Below, piece by piece: positions 45,616-57,408 of a DNA stretch of 64,000 nucleotides; the first letter of the stretch is position 1; each line of letters opens with the position of its first letter. Source of the DNA: Coenobita brevimanus (taxonomy: Eukaryota > Arthropoda > Malacostraca > Decapoda > Coenobitidae); assembly GCA_032717465.1 (NCBI GenBank), contig CM064713.1, forward strand, positions 9,396,950 to 9,460,949. Direction: 5' to 3'. The notes beneath the pieces were generated by a model. That model was given only the letters and a program-made list of their open reading frames with translations, was not told the origin of the DNA and did no database searches. Made by a program: the position numbers and the translations under genes.

Positions 45616-48552
45616 TGTGCTTGAGGGTGCAAAAGTTGATGTATGTGGAGTAACTGAAACTAAATGGAGAGGTGAGAGTGTGAGAGAATGGGAGTATGGA
45701 TGGTGTATATGTGCGGGAGTAGGTGAGAATGAGAGGGCAAAAGAAGGAGTGTGTAAAGTTATGAGTAAAAGATGGAAGAAGAACATAAGAGAGTATGGAT
45801 TAGTTGGCTCAAGGATTGTGTGAGCATGATTGAAAGTTGGAATACAAATGTGGGCGATTGTGTGTGTGTATGCGCCAATGCAAGATCGTGCAAGCAGAGT
45901 GAGAGAAGAGTTCTGGACAAATGTGGAAATGTGCATGGAAAAGTTTGGAAGGAATGAGAGAGTGTTTTTTAAAGGTGATATGAATGGTAAAGTAGGGAAT
46001 TTGAAGGTGGATGGAATAGTTGGTGAGTGGGGTGTGCCTGCTGAGATAGATGAGAATGGCAGTGCATTAGTGGACATTTGTGCAGGGAGGGGGTTGGTGA
46101 TAGCCAATACCCTCTTCAGGCATATAATGATCCACAGGTATACATGGCGAGTGATGAGAAGGGTGGATGGTGAACTGAATGAAAGGAAGGCAATGACTGA
46201 TTATGTGTGTGTGGATGAAAAGAAGGGAAGAGAAGATAATAGATGCAAGAGCTTATAGAGGTTGGAGGAGTGGACTTTCTGACCACTATTTGGGGTGGCC
46301 AGAATCAAAATCCAAATAAAATGGAGAGGTAGAAGAAGGGAAGGTCGGGAAGAAGGAGTATTTGCAAGGAGAGTGGAAAGGTTACAAGAGGATGAGAAAA
46401 AGGCAGAATATAAGAGAGAAGTGGAGGAACGCTTGGCCAAATATGAACTGGAGTAGATGGGGGACGTGGAAGGTGCGTGCAGGATATTCATTGAAGAAAT
46501 ATGTGCAGCATGTGATGTGGTGTGTGGGAGGAAGAGAAGACGGAAGGGGTGCAAGGAACAGCGTTGTGGACTGAAGAGGTGAGACAGGCTGTGGCACGAA
46601 AGAAGAAAGCATACAATGAATGGATGTGCAATAGGGGCGTGGAAGAAGTAGAGAGGCGGAAGATAGAGTTATATGTAGAAAGGAAGAGAGAGGTGAAAAG
46701 AGTAGTAAGAGAGAGTAAGAAGAGAGTGGATGAGGAATTTGGAAGGAATTTGAGTGTAAAGTGGAGAGATTGTAGAAAATGTTCTGGAATGAAGTGAAGA
46801 GACTAAGACAGGGTGGAAGTGAAGTTAGTGGGGTAGTGAAAGATAAAAATGGTAGATTACGAGTGGAGAAGGGAGAAAAAGTGAATAGATGGAGAGAACA
46901 CTTTAAGAATTGTTGAACATAGATGATTGAAGTAATAAGAGTATAAGTGGCTAGGGAATGGCTGGGAGAAGGAGGGAGGTGAGAAGACAAGAAGAAATCA
47001 GTAGGATAGAAGTTGTGAAAGCAATGAAGAAAGTTAAATTGGGGAAAGCCCCAGGAATTGGTGGAGTGTGTGGTGAAATGCTGAAGCATGGGGGAGAGAT
47101 AGTAGTAGAATGGATGTGGAAGATGTGCAGATTGGCCTGGGAGGAAGTTAGAGTCCCGGAGGATTGGAAGTCAGGTATAATTATTCCCTTGTACAAAGGA
47201 AAAGGGGAAAAAGAAGTGTGTGGTAATCACAGGGGCATTTGTCTTCTTAGTATAATAGGAAAGGTGTATGGTATGATACTTATTGACAGAGTCAGGGAAA
47301 TAACAATGGAATTAGTTGGAGAAGAACAGGGAGGCTTTAGGAAGGGAAGAGGTTGTGTAGATCAGATATTCATTCTTAGATCTTTAGTGGAAAAGTTTCT
47401 AGAGAAGGGAAAGAAGTTGTATGTGGCTTTCATGGATTTGGAGGAAAGCATATGACAGGGTAGACAGACAAGGATTGTGGAAATATTAAGAATGTATGGA
47501 GTAGATGGGAAGTTGTTGAATGTTGTGAAGAGTATGTATGATGGTGCTAAGGCTGCAGTGCGTGTGGATAGTGAACTGGGTGAATTTTTCTCTTTGAAGA
47601 TTGGGTTGAAACAGGGATGTGTCATGTCTCCATGGTTGTTCAATCTGTACATGGACGGGGTAATAAAAGAGGTACAAGGTAGGGTAGTGGATGTTGGAGT
47701 TGCCCTGGTGAGAGAGGGTAGTGTTTGGAAACTCCCTGTACTGTTGTTTGCAGATAATACTGTGTTGTTGAGTGAAGACGAAGGGGAGCTGCAAGGCTTG
47801 GTGGATGAGTTTGAGAGAGTGTGTAAGAAACTAAATCTAAAGGTGAATGTAGGAAAGAGTAAAGTGATGGTCTTTGAGAGAGGTGAAGTCAGTGAATGTA
47901 CAGCGAGGTTGGATGGTGAGGAATTGGAAAATGTGAGTACGTTTAAGTACTTGGGTACTGTGATGAGTAAGGATGGAGGTTTGGAGGGTGAAGTGCTTGA
48001 TATGGTACAGCAGGGAAGAAAGGTTGCTGGTTCCTTGAAAGCAGTGATAAGAAACAGGGAAGTGAACATGAAAGTGAAAAAGTTACTACATGACAGTATT
48101 GTGATACCAACTCTGACGTATGGAAGTGAAGTTTGGACGTTGTTTGAAGGACACAAATCAAGAGTGGGAGCAGTGGAAATGAGTTATTTAAGAGGAGCCT
48201 GTGGAGTCACATGGAGAGACAGGCTAACAAATGAGGATATAAAGGAGTGTTGTGGTGTGGATGTGGATGATAGGAAGCGTTAGGAGGAATACACTGAGAT
48301 GGTTTGGCTATGTGGAGAGGATGGAGGGTGAAAGACTGACGAAGAGAGTGTATGTGAGTGAGGTGGAGGGGGGGAGAGGGAGGGGGAGGCCGAGGATGAG
48401 ATGAAGGGATGGGGTGGAGAGGTATATGAGAGGGGAGTGAGTTGGGAGCAGGGCAGTGAAATGGCGGGGGACAGGGCGACGTGGAGGCGATTTATTTGTG
48501 GCCACCCCGAGCGGGATTGAGGCGTCTGGCAATAGATAGATAGATAGATAGT
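45616..48552 (+). mobile_element. RTE-1 LINE copy C, slightly 5'-truncated, decayed
   Basis: Starts inside the endonuclease N-terminus (VDVCGVTETKWRGESV, 45,629), with [10 protein letters not shown] (45,975). A ~2.6-kb series of frames follows, with RT from GKAPGIGGVCGEM (47,043; the usual GIDG is GIGG) through AFMDLEESI (47,428, a frameshift), [19 protein letters not shown] (47,606) and LLFADNTVLL (47,744; FADD reads FADN, inactive). The C-terminal frame runs to ~48,280. The 3' end GGCCACCCCGAGCGGGATTG AGGCGTCTGGCAATAGATAG and (GATA)n close it at 48,551. It sits in the 3' untranslated region of the I/Nimb LINE. Confidence 0.88.
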
Positions 48553-48640
48553 CTTTTACATTGTTGTCCAGCGGCATATGACTGGCAGTTGCGCCGCTAG
48601 ATTTTAAATATATTCAATCAATCAGTGAATCAACCCTTAC
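48553..48640 (+). mobile_element. I/Nimb-type LINE 3' end with (AATC)n tail
   Basis: A ~45-bp hairpin-prone stretch (GTCCAGCGGCATATGACTGG then TTGCGCCGCTAGATTTTAAAT) followed by ATTCAATCAATCAGTGAATC. Position and tail type fit the end of the I/Nimb element interrupted by RTE-1 copy C. Confidence 0.5.
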
Positions 48641-50153
48641 CCTCTCTCTCTCTTTCTCTGTCTGCTTAAGAAACATATTCCTATACTGTGTTATCCCAGT
48701 GATCTTATAGTCGAAAATTGTTGAATTCTACTCATATATTGACTATATTTGGAAGGCATAATGGTGAAGAGTTATCTTTGATGACGAAAATATACATTTG
48801 TAATGCACAGACATTTGTAATGCTTTATATAGACATTTTATTAGCATAAACAAATAAATGACGAACTTTGCAAGAAGTGTTAACGGATTGTTCCAGTGGC
48901 TGTTCATGTGAACGTAGGAGCGGGTTTGTAAACAGACAGTTTTGTCAGTCTGCGGTAGGTGGCCCTTGAAAACGTGACATATACTTCAAATGTAGCGCAA
49001 ACTTGTTATTCACTGAAATTTATACCTGTATCCCCCCAGTAACACTGGAGATACATAGGAATATATCAGACGGCTCTATAAATCACATTAGTCCTATATC
49101 GGCCTATGTACCGAAGAACGATCATTATCAAATGTGCAGAACATAAAACTAATGCTTTAAATTAAAAGATTATTAAGAATTTTGAGGATTGTTAGCATTT
49201 CCTTGTATATAGGTAATGTGATACGGTTCATGCTTGAACCAAAGCTATATGACTTAAATGAGATAATCTGTTCCAAAGAAGACTTCATTCAGCGATTAAA
49301 CACCAGTGTTTTACATTTTTTAACTGAATGTATCTTGAAAATATAGTACCATTCATATTTGTTAATAAAGTGCTTATTTATATTTTCACCCCGTAACAGA
49401 GTAGCAAACATTCCTTTTAGATGCATTATACAGTATCTAATGTAGAATTTTGCATCATTAAAATGTACTGGCCTCCATTTCATTGCACTATGATATCCTA
49501 TTTGATTATGGAAAATTCTGCGCCAATTATTGTATTTGTACGATTCACATGCACTGTACCATTTTCCTCAGAGTATAAAGAGGATAAATTGGGGACAAAG
49601 AGTATGTTCCTAATAATAAAATAAAGAAGTAATTCCTGACGGTGCGGCCTGACTGTCCAAAAGCATGCTACACAGAGACAAGTGGCGACCACATTGTTTT
49701 AGGCCACGTTACGGTATATCGAAATAGTCCAAACAGCCCGATAAAATGTGGTGATAGTACCACTGAGTACAAGCGGGCGGTACAGTAATCTTAGGTGTCG
49801 CCTGAACAATAGCCCACCCAGCCACTTAACTTTGAACGAGAGACAGGAGTGACTGGCCTAGATTGATGCCATATATTTAATGATTCTGCTTTATCAGAGT
49901 TGTAGAACAGATTGTTAAATCGATTCTTAACATGTCATTAAACACTGTTTATGTACCGTTATGCATATAACGGGTGACTATGTATAAATTCAGTATGTCC
50001 AGTGCATTAGAATGCAGAAGAGTAAATATAATGTTATAACACTACTGGTTAAGAGATTCCTACACGGTTTACATAAAAATTAGAACATTTACTACATTGG
50101 GACCTGACGAAGTTTAAGTTCTTCCACGACTCACTACAGCAACTTTGTTTCAG
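48641..50153. other. No gene or repeat recognised; presumed intron of the receptor gene
   Basis: AT-rich single-copy-looking sequence with no protein-like frame on either strand. Its 3' end is the splice acceptor of the receptor exon at 50,154, so at least the right part should be intron. Confidence 0.5.
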
Positions 50154-50432
50154 GCGGGTCTGTATGAGCAATGGAAAAAGGAAACACTGGAAGCCGCTGC
50201 ACGTGAAAGTCGAATGAAACAGAGGGAAGAAATAAAACAGCAGGGACAGGATGGAACAGAACACAGCCAGAGTAATTTCAGGAGTCTGTCTATTATCCAT
50301 ATGCAGGGGCCTCTGCTGCTTCTCCTGGTGGGCATCACCCTGGGCAGTGTGGCCTTTGTAGTGGAGAGACTGCTGGTGTCGCAGCCTGACCCTTCTCCTA
50401 CACCTGGACCTACGAGACTAACATTAGACTGA
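50154..50432 (+). CDS. Terminal exon of an ionotropic receptor (IR, glutamate-receptor-like)
   Basis: C-terminal exon of a ligand-gated cation channel subunit; in arthropods this family works in smell, taste, and temperature or humidity sensing at the dendrite membrane. CAACTTTGTTTCAG gives a splice acceptor ending at 50,153. The exon reads AGLYEQWKKETLEAAARESR (the stretch just before the last membrane segment), then LSIIHMQGPLLLLLVG and ITLGSVAFVVERLLV, a single ~24-residue hydrophobic helix (the final transmembrane segment), and a short Pro-rich cytoplasmic tail ending in a stop at 50,430-50,432. No stop or frameshift interrupts it. Upstream exons are not in the window or lie beyond the repeat block. 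It could be an IR pseudogene fragment, but the splice site and open frame argue for a real gene. Confidence 0.72.
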   Translation, partial: AGLYEQWKKETLEAAARESRMKQREEIKQQGQDGTEHSQSNFRSLSIIHMQGPLLLLLVGITLGSVAFVVERLLVSQPDPSPTPGPTRLTLD

Positions 50433-50737
50433 TTAATTTTCCATATGACTCCCATAGGCAGATTTTTGTTTTATTGATATAAAACAGGCCCATAACATAA
50501 TTCAGTATCTGACCTCTTCAGCCTTAGGGCTACATTACTGTTGCATTCATACTATTAGTAATCATTTGGAGGAAACATGAATAGTGTAGAAAAGGCGTCC
50601 AGGGGAACACTGTGTATTAATATTGTATTTTTAACCCAAAGGAAGTAAAAACTAGTGCACAAGTCCATAATTATACTCTTATGAGGTGCATGTAAAGTCA
50701 GACTCAGAAAAAAAAAAAAAAAAACGAATTAATACTA
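50433..50737. other. Probable 3' untranslated region of the receptor gene
   Basis: Follows the stop codon of the receptor exon. No canonical AATAAA occurs here; TATAAA near 50,479 is a possible weak signal. An A-run (50,707-50,724) marks the boundary with the RTE-2 fragment. Confidence 0.35.
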
Positions 50738-51120
50738 TCAATCTGTATACTTAGGCTGCTTCCCCCAAGGAAAGGGAGGTAGCTGAGACAGGACGACACA
50801 CTCCCAATTTACTCATCCACTCAAAATACATTCATTAGCATCTTAGCACCAAGGGGCGAAGGGACAGATCTTCACCGCACCACACTGCACAAGGGTCAAC
50901 TGCGCAGTGTAATCAGTGACATCCGAAGCAGGGCCCGATAGCAGAGCTGGTTTACCCCTGCAACATCATAATGGACCCATTCCCTTACCCGCACCTGACC
51001 TGATCAACTGCTCAAACCAAATGAGGGAGAATATCCCCTAAGTGCTGCGTCATCATTTTTTCATTCACAGTTTCTCTCCAGTGATTTCTGTCACGCGCAG
51101 CCACTCGCGTGAATTACTCG
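50738..51120 (-). mobile_element. RTE-2 LINE 3' end fragment
   Basis: Reverse-oriented copy of the RTE-2 3' untranslated region, matching 33,040-33,365 (inverted) and 52,185-52,545. On the minus strand it begins within the C-terminal codons (RDRNHWRETVNE) and ends at the CCTTGGGGGAAGCAGCCTAA block. It is a 5'-truncated insertion in presumed receptor-gene flanking DNA. Confidence 0.82.
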
Positions 51121-51277
51121 AAGTAATTCACATTATTATTATTATTTTTGTTTTTGGACGTCTGTAACAGCTGGTAACAGAAAGTTGATATTATTAACTC
51201 TTCTTACTACCCTTAGGCAATGAATATACTATAAAGTGAAAGCGATATGACCCTAATTCTTAACGCACTTTTTATCA

Positions 51278-51283
51278 TTTTAT
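51278..51283 (-). promoter_or_regulatory. Candidate polyadenylation signal AATAAA for the minus-strand exon
   Basis: TTTATT on the + strand, ~140 bp downstream (in the minus direction) of the stop codon at 51,419, the right distance for a short 3' untranslated region. Confidence 0.35.
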
Positions 51284-51418
51284 TGATAGCAGAAAATACA
51301 AATGCTTTTTTTTTCTTCACCCTTCATGTACTGAAATGGTGACAATACAGCAAGATAGAAATGTGTTGTTGACATTTGGTAAGCCTGTTATTAAAAGAGG
51401 TATTAGAAAAGGAAGCTT

Positions 51419-51564
51419 TCATGATGTAGCATCGATATAATTGGGCAGTTCCATTGCTTTCCTATAAACGTCCCTTAACACCCTGTCCCCCGAAATGGCG
51501 ATGCTGGATCTCAAGAAAAGGACAGGTTTAAAATTCAGTCTATCCAGTTCATATTCAGATGAAC
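51419..51564 (-). CDS. Candidate terminal exon of an unidentified minus-strand gene
   Basis: Minus-strand splice acceptor TTTTTTTTTTTTGCCGCAG ends at 51,565. The exon then reads SSEYELDRLNFKPVLFLR, SSIAISGDRVLRDVYRKAME and LPNYIDATS before a stop at 51,419-51,421. Amino-acid composition is that of a normal globular protein, unlike the simple repeats around it, and no transposon similarity is apparent. I do not recognise the family. If real, it and the receptor exon are the converging 3' ends of two neighbouring genes. The reading frame upstream of the acceptor is only polypyrimidine-encoded low complexity and is excluded. Confidence 0.45.
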
Positions 51565-51569
51565 CTGCG

Positions 51570-51726
51570 GCAAAAAAAAAAAAATAAATAAATAAATAAA
51601 ATAAAAAAAATAACAACAAAATCATCACCACCACCATGAACAGCAACAGCAACCACCACCACCACCACCATCACCACCACCACCATCACCACCACCACCA
51701 CCACCACCACCATCACAACCACCACG

Positions 51727-51757
<31 letters not shown>

Positions 51758-51770
51758 GTATCAGTGGAGC
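51570..51770. repeat. Cluster of A-rich, (AAAT)n, (ACC)n and (CAA)n microsatellites
   Basis: A/AAAT repeats (51,571-51,612), CACCAC-type repeats (51,627-51,725) and CAACAA repeats (51,729-51,757). Val-rich minus-strand frames here are repeat artefacts. Confidence 0.93.
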
Positions 51771-52184
51771 AGATGGTTCAAATAAGGACATCAAGTATTT
51801 CAGAACTCTTAAAGCAACTCTTAAACATACAAGTAACTAGTGCCACTGTGGCTCACGACGACACACGAGGAAATCTACCTACAGTACTTAACAAGTACAA
51901 AAGTAGTACATAAACATATGGACTATACGGGATTTTGCTAAAGTCAGGTACCATGTAGGGATTCGTAAGAGTAACTTGCATGATAAATCCTTAGGGAGCT
52001 ACACTGAAACATCAAATGGGGCTTAATAAAGCCAAGCTCCTTGTGTATGAAAATCCTTAGTCGCTAAAATGAAGCATTATATGAGTCTTTGTTAGAATGA
52101 ATCGCCTTGAGAGTGAAAATCATCAGAGGTGCCTGAATGACTACAGGTGATAGTCCAGTAAGATTAAAATCTGTAGCAACAGTC
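51771..52184. other. No gene recognised; presumed intron of the minus-strand gene
   Basis: Single-copy-looking sequence without a protein-like frame, lying upstream (minus sense) of the candidate exon at 51,419-51,564. Confidence 0.4.
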
Positions 52185-52235
52185 ATCTATCTGTATACCT
52201 AGGCAACTTGCCCCAAAGAAACGAGGGTAGCTTAG

Positions 52236-52291
<56 letters not shown>

Positions 52292-52306
52292 ACACACATA
52301 CACACA
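52236..52306. repeat. (CA)n microsatellite with CATA interruptions
   Basis: CA run inside the 3' region of the RTE-2 copy, absent at the same place in the other two RTE-2 ends. Confidence 0.92.
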
Positions 52307-52534
52307 TATTTACTCGTATCCTAACACCAATGGGAGAAGGGACAGATCCTCACCATACCACACCACATGAGGGACAATGCACAGCGCAATCAGCGACATC
52401 CGCAGCAGGGCCTGTCAGCAAAGCTGGTTTATCCCTGCCACATCATAATGGATCCATCCCCTTACCCACACCTGACCTTATAAGTTGATCAGATCAAATT
52501 CAGGAAAATATTCCCTCGTGGCTGCTTTACCATT

Positions 52535-52572
52535 CAAGGCTCCTGGCCTTTGGTTCCTTCTTTCTTGCATAA
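52535..52572 (+). mobile_element. ~38-bp LINE-J 3' end micro-insertion in RTE-2
   Basis: GCTCCTGGCCTTTGGTTCCT TCTTTCTTGCATAAAC matches the terminal 3' sequence of LINE-J at 14,943-14,980. It lies where the other RTE-2 copies run uninterrupted (compare 51,045-51,080), so it is an extremely 5'-truncated LINE insertion. Confidence 0.7.
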
Positions 52573-53925
52573 ACAAAAAATTCTCTCCAGTCATCCCTAT
52601 CATACACAGCCACTCTTCCTTGCTCTACAGACGTCCCTCTTGCATCTAACATTCTTTCCACTGTCCGTCCTTCCTATTTATGGTCTTCCTTTCAGCCTTA
52701 CACTTCTCATATCCGATTCAGTTTATCTTTTTCAGCAATTGCTCTTCATCCATTCTCTCCATATGCCCATACAATCGCAACTCCTCTGCTCAACTCGATC
52801 AGCAATCTCCCGCATAACTCCAATTCTTCTTCACACTTCATCTTTTCTCACTCGTTCCATACGCGTCACTCTATGCATACTCCTCAGACACCTCATCTCC
52901 ATTACACTCAAATTCTTCCACTCTGCTACACCCAAAATCCAAGTTTCAGCCACATATAATGCAGGCAGTACCACTGCACCCTTATACGCCATCTTTTTAC
53001 ATCCATTCTAAGTGAACGGCATCTAAATACTTTTTTCATTCCTTCCAGCACCCTTCCTACTTCATTCATTCAAAACTTCACCTCTACATCCATTCTTCCA
53101 CCCATAGCACCATATGATCCTAAATACTTGAAACACTCTATCTCCTCAAGCAACTCACCATTCAAAACTACATTCATCCTCCTACCATCTACTAAACTCG
53201 CAAACTTCATCACTTTACTCATACTCTCATTTAATCTCAATTTCCTCGCTTCACACACCCTTCCAAAATCCGATACCAATTATCTCAATCTCTCCTCCGA
53301 ATGAGCCACCATTGCCATATCGTCTGCAAGCAGCAACTGATTCAGATTCCACTCTTTACCATCAGCATTCACCGGACTCAAACCTCAACCTAACACTCTC
53401 ATTCCAGTCTCTACCATCAGCATTCAAGAGACTCAAACCCCCACCTACTGTGACACTCGCATTCACCTCCCTTACAACACCATCCATATAAATAGCAAAC
53501 AACCAAGGCAACATCACACATCCCTACTGCAGCCCCACTCAAGGGAAACCAGTCATGCACAGTATTTCCCACTCTAACACACACTGTACTATTTATATAA
53601 AACTTTTCACTCCTTGTAACAATTTGCCATCAAGTCCATACAATCTCAAAACAGTCCACAAAGCCTCATTATCAGTTCTATCATATGGTATCTCTAAATC
53701 CATGAACGCCCAAAACACATCCTTACCTTTCGCCAAATACTTTCCACACATCTGTCTCACAGCAAACACCTGATCTACGCGTCCCATTCCTATCCTAAAG
53801 TCACATTGCTTATCACCAATCACTTTCTTGGAACCCCCTCGAACTCTCTTAATCAACACTACCATACACCTTGCCTACAACACTCAACAGACTTATACCC
53901 CTAAACTGGTACAGTCATGGAAAGT

Positions 53926-54403
53926 TCCGCATTACCCACTTTTCGGAGCATTGGTGGTCGACAAATAGTCAGGAACAGCAGCCAGACCCCACATGTCTGG
54001 TAACTGTGAGTGGGAGGGAGGGTGGCCGGGGGTGCGAGGGTTTGGAGAGTTGCTCACTTCACAGAATCAAGAGTCAATGATAATGCGTCCGAAGTATTCT
54101 GAAAGTGCAAAAGCGGTATGTTATTTGGTTGGCATCACATTGTTTTTTGAGTCTGTCTACATTACTATATATAAAATACATATTTACTGTCAAAGGTATG
54201 CTTCTTTGACTTCGTTTTCTAATGTTCGATAGCAATGATAGTTACAAAGACCGTTCTTATAATTTGGACTTCCCATGTCATCCAGATCCTTAGGATAACG
54301 AAATATCTGTTAATCGCTCATTTAGATGTTTTTATTTATTTTTTTAATTACACATTACCCGCAACTCTAAGTTCGTGATGAGTAATTACCGGAATAAAAT
54401 TAG
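53926..54403. other. No gene recognised
   Basis: Mixed-composition sequence; no frame resembles a known protein or element. Confidence 0.5.

Positions 54404-54671
<268 letters not shown>

Positions 54672-54764
<93 letters not shown>
54672..54764. repeat. (TA)n then (GA)n compound microsatellite
   Basis: TA units to 54,705 change into about 29 GA units ending at 54,764, immediately before RTE-1 copy D. Confidence 0.97.
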
Positions 54765-54767
<3 letters not shown>

Positions 54768-54772
54768 TATAG

Positions 54773-57408
54773 TATAAATGTGGAAGTGTGCATGGAAAAG
54801 TTTGGAAGGAATGAGAGAGTGTTTTTGATTGGTGATATGAATGGTAAAGTTGGTAATGTGAAGGTGGATGGAATAGTTGGTGAGTGGGGTGTGCCTGCTG
54901 AGATAGATGAGAATGGGAGTGCGTTAGTGGACATTTGTGCTGGGAGGGGGTTGGTGATAGCCAATACCCTCTTCAGGCATAAAATGATCCACAGGTATAC
55001 ATGGCGAGTGATGAGAAGGGTGGGTGGTGAACTGAGTGAAAGGAAGGCAATGATTGATTATGTGTGTGTGGATGAAAGGATGCGAAGATGTGTAAAGGAT
55101 GCAAGAGTGTATAGAGGTTGGGGGAGTGGACTTTCTGACCACTACTTGGTGGTGGCCAGAATCAATGTCCAATTAGAATGGAGGAATAGAAGAAGGGAAA
55201 GACGAGAGGAAGGAGTAGTTGAAAGGAGAGTGGAAAGGTTACAAGAGGATGAGAAAAAGGCAGAGTATAAGAGAGAAGTGGAGGAACGATTGGGCAAATA
55301 TGAACTGGAGCAGATGGGAGACGTGGAAGGTGTGTGTAAGATATTTACAGAAGAAATATGTGCAGCATGTGATGTGGTGTGTGGAAGGAAGAGAAGACGG
55401 AGGGGGGTGCAAGGAACAGCGTGGTGGACAGAGGAGGTGAAACAGGCTGTGGCACAAAAGAAGAAAGCATACAATGAATGGTTGAGAAATAGGGGCGTGG
55501 AAGAAGTTGAGAGGCGGAAGAGAGAGTTATATGTGGAAAGGAAGAGAGAGGTGAAGATATTAGTAAGAGAGAGTAAGAAGAGAGTGGATGAGGAATTTGG
55601 AAGGAATTTGAGTGTAAAGTGGAGGGACTGTAAGAAAAAGTTCTGGAGAGAAGTGAAAAGAGTAAGACAGGGTGGAAATGAAGTTAGCAGGGGAGTGAAA
55701 GATAAAAATGGTAGATTACTAGTGGAGAAGGGAGAAAAAGTGAGCAGATGGAGAGAACACTTTAAGGAATTGTTGAACGTAGAGGATGGAAGTAATGCGA
55801 GTATAAGTGGCTGGGGAATGGCTGGGAGAAGGAGGGAGGTGAGAAGACAGGAAGAAATTAGTAGGATAGAAGTTGTGGAAGCAATGAAGAAAGTTAAATC
55901 GGGGAAAGCCCCAGGAATTGATGGAGTGTGTGGTGAAATGCTGAAGCATGGGGGAGAGATAGTAGTAGAATGGATGTGGAAGATGTGCAGATTGGCCTGG
56001 GAGGAAGGTAGAGTCCCGGAGGATTGGAAGTCAGGTATAATTATTCCCTTGTACAAAGGAAAAGGGGAAAAAGAAGTGTGTGGTAACCATAGGGGCATTT
56101 GTCTTCTTAGTATAATAGGAAAAGTGTATGGTAGGATACTTATAGACAGAGTAAGAGAAAGAACAGAGAAATTAGTTGGAGAAGAACAGGGAGGCTTTAG
56201 GAAGGGAAGAGGTTGTGTAGATCAGATATTCATTCTTAGATCTTTAGTGGAAAAGTTTCTAGAGAAGGGAAAGAAGTTGTATGCGGCTTTCATGGATTTG
56301 GAGAAAGCATATGACAGGGTGGATAGACAAGGATTGTGGAAAGTGTTAAGAATATATGGAGTAGATGGGAAGTTGTTGAATGCTGTGAAGAGTATGTACG
56401 ATGGTGCGAAGGCTGCAGTGCGTGTGGATGGTGAACTAAGTGAATTTTTCTCTTTGAAAGTTGGTTTGAAACAGGGATGTGTCATGCCTCCATGGTTGTT
56501 CAATCTGTACATGGATGGGGTAATAAAAGAGGTACAAGGTAGGGTAGTGGATGTTGGAGTGGCCCTGGTGAGAGAGGATAGTGTTTGGAAACTCCCTGTA
56601 CTGTTGTTTGCAGATGATACTGTGTTGTTGAGTGAAGACGAAGGGGAGCTGCAAGGCTTGGTGGATGAGTTTGAGAGAGTGTGTAAGAAACGGAACCTAA
56701 AGGTGAATGTAGGGAAGAGTAAAGTGATGGTCTTTGAGAGAGGTGAAGTCAGTGAATGTACAGTGAGGTTGGTTGGTGAGGAATTGGAAAATGTGAGTAC
56801 GTTTAAGTATTTGGGTAGTGTGATGAGTAAGGATGGAGGTTTGGAGGGTGAAGTGCTTGAAAGGGTACAGCAGGGAAGAAAGGTTGCTGGTTCCTTGAAA
56901 GCAGTGATAGGAAACAGGGAAGTGAGCATGGAAGTAAAAAAGTTACTACATGACAGTATTGTGATACCAACTCTAACGTACGGAAGTGAAGCTTGGACAT
57001 TGTTGGAAGGACACAAGTCAAGAGTGAGAGCAGTGGAAATGAGTTATTTAAGAGGAGCCTGTGGAGTCACGTGGAGAGACAGGCTGACGAATGAGGATAT
57101 AAAGGAACGTTGTGGTGTGGATGTGGATGTGATAGGAAGCGTTGTGAGGAACACACTGAGGTGGTTTGGCCATGTGGAGAGGATGGAGGGTGAAAGACTG
57201 ACAAAGAGAGTGTATGTGAGTGAGGTGGAGGGTGGAAGAGGGAGGGGGAGACCGAGGATGAGATGGAGGGATGGGGTGGAGAGGTATATAGAGAGGAGGT
57301 GTGAGTTGGGAGCAGGGCAGTGACACGGCGGGGCACAGGGCGACTTGGAGGCGATTTGTTTGTGGCCACCCCAAACGGGATTGAGGCGTCGGGCAGTAGA
57401 TAGATAGT

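Larger units (their letters stand above)
52185..53925 (-). mobile_element. RTE-2 LINE, 5'-truncated, minus strand
   Basis: On the minus strand: FRGISLLSVVGKVYG (53,905), GDKQCDFRIGMGRVDQVFAV (53,800), AFMDLEIPYDRTDNEALWTV (53,710; motif A), then RT motif B and C in broken frames, LVSDFGRVCEARKLRLNESM SKVMK (53,275) and ECFKYLGSYGAM (53,130). The C-terminus is at 52,600-52,560 and the 3' untranslated region shared with 33.1 and 50.8 kb closes it. A (CA)n run at 52,236-52,306 replaces part of the 3' region. Stops and small shifts make it inactive. Confidence 0.82.

Noticed and set aside
53990..54235. 79-codon frame with a hydrophobic stretch (+), as a possible host exon
   Set aside because: No splice signals at useful positions, no recognisable motif, and AT-rich composition towards its end.
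55142..56098. Long minus-strand Ser/Pro/Leu-rich frame (318 codons), and similar ones at 46.4-47.1 and 56.2-57.0 kb
   Set aside because: They lie exactly antisense to RTE-1 reading frames; the composition follows from the purine-rich coding strand.
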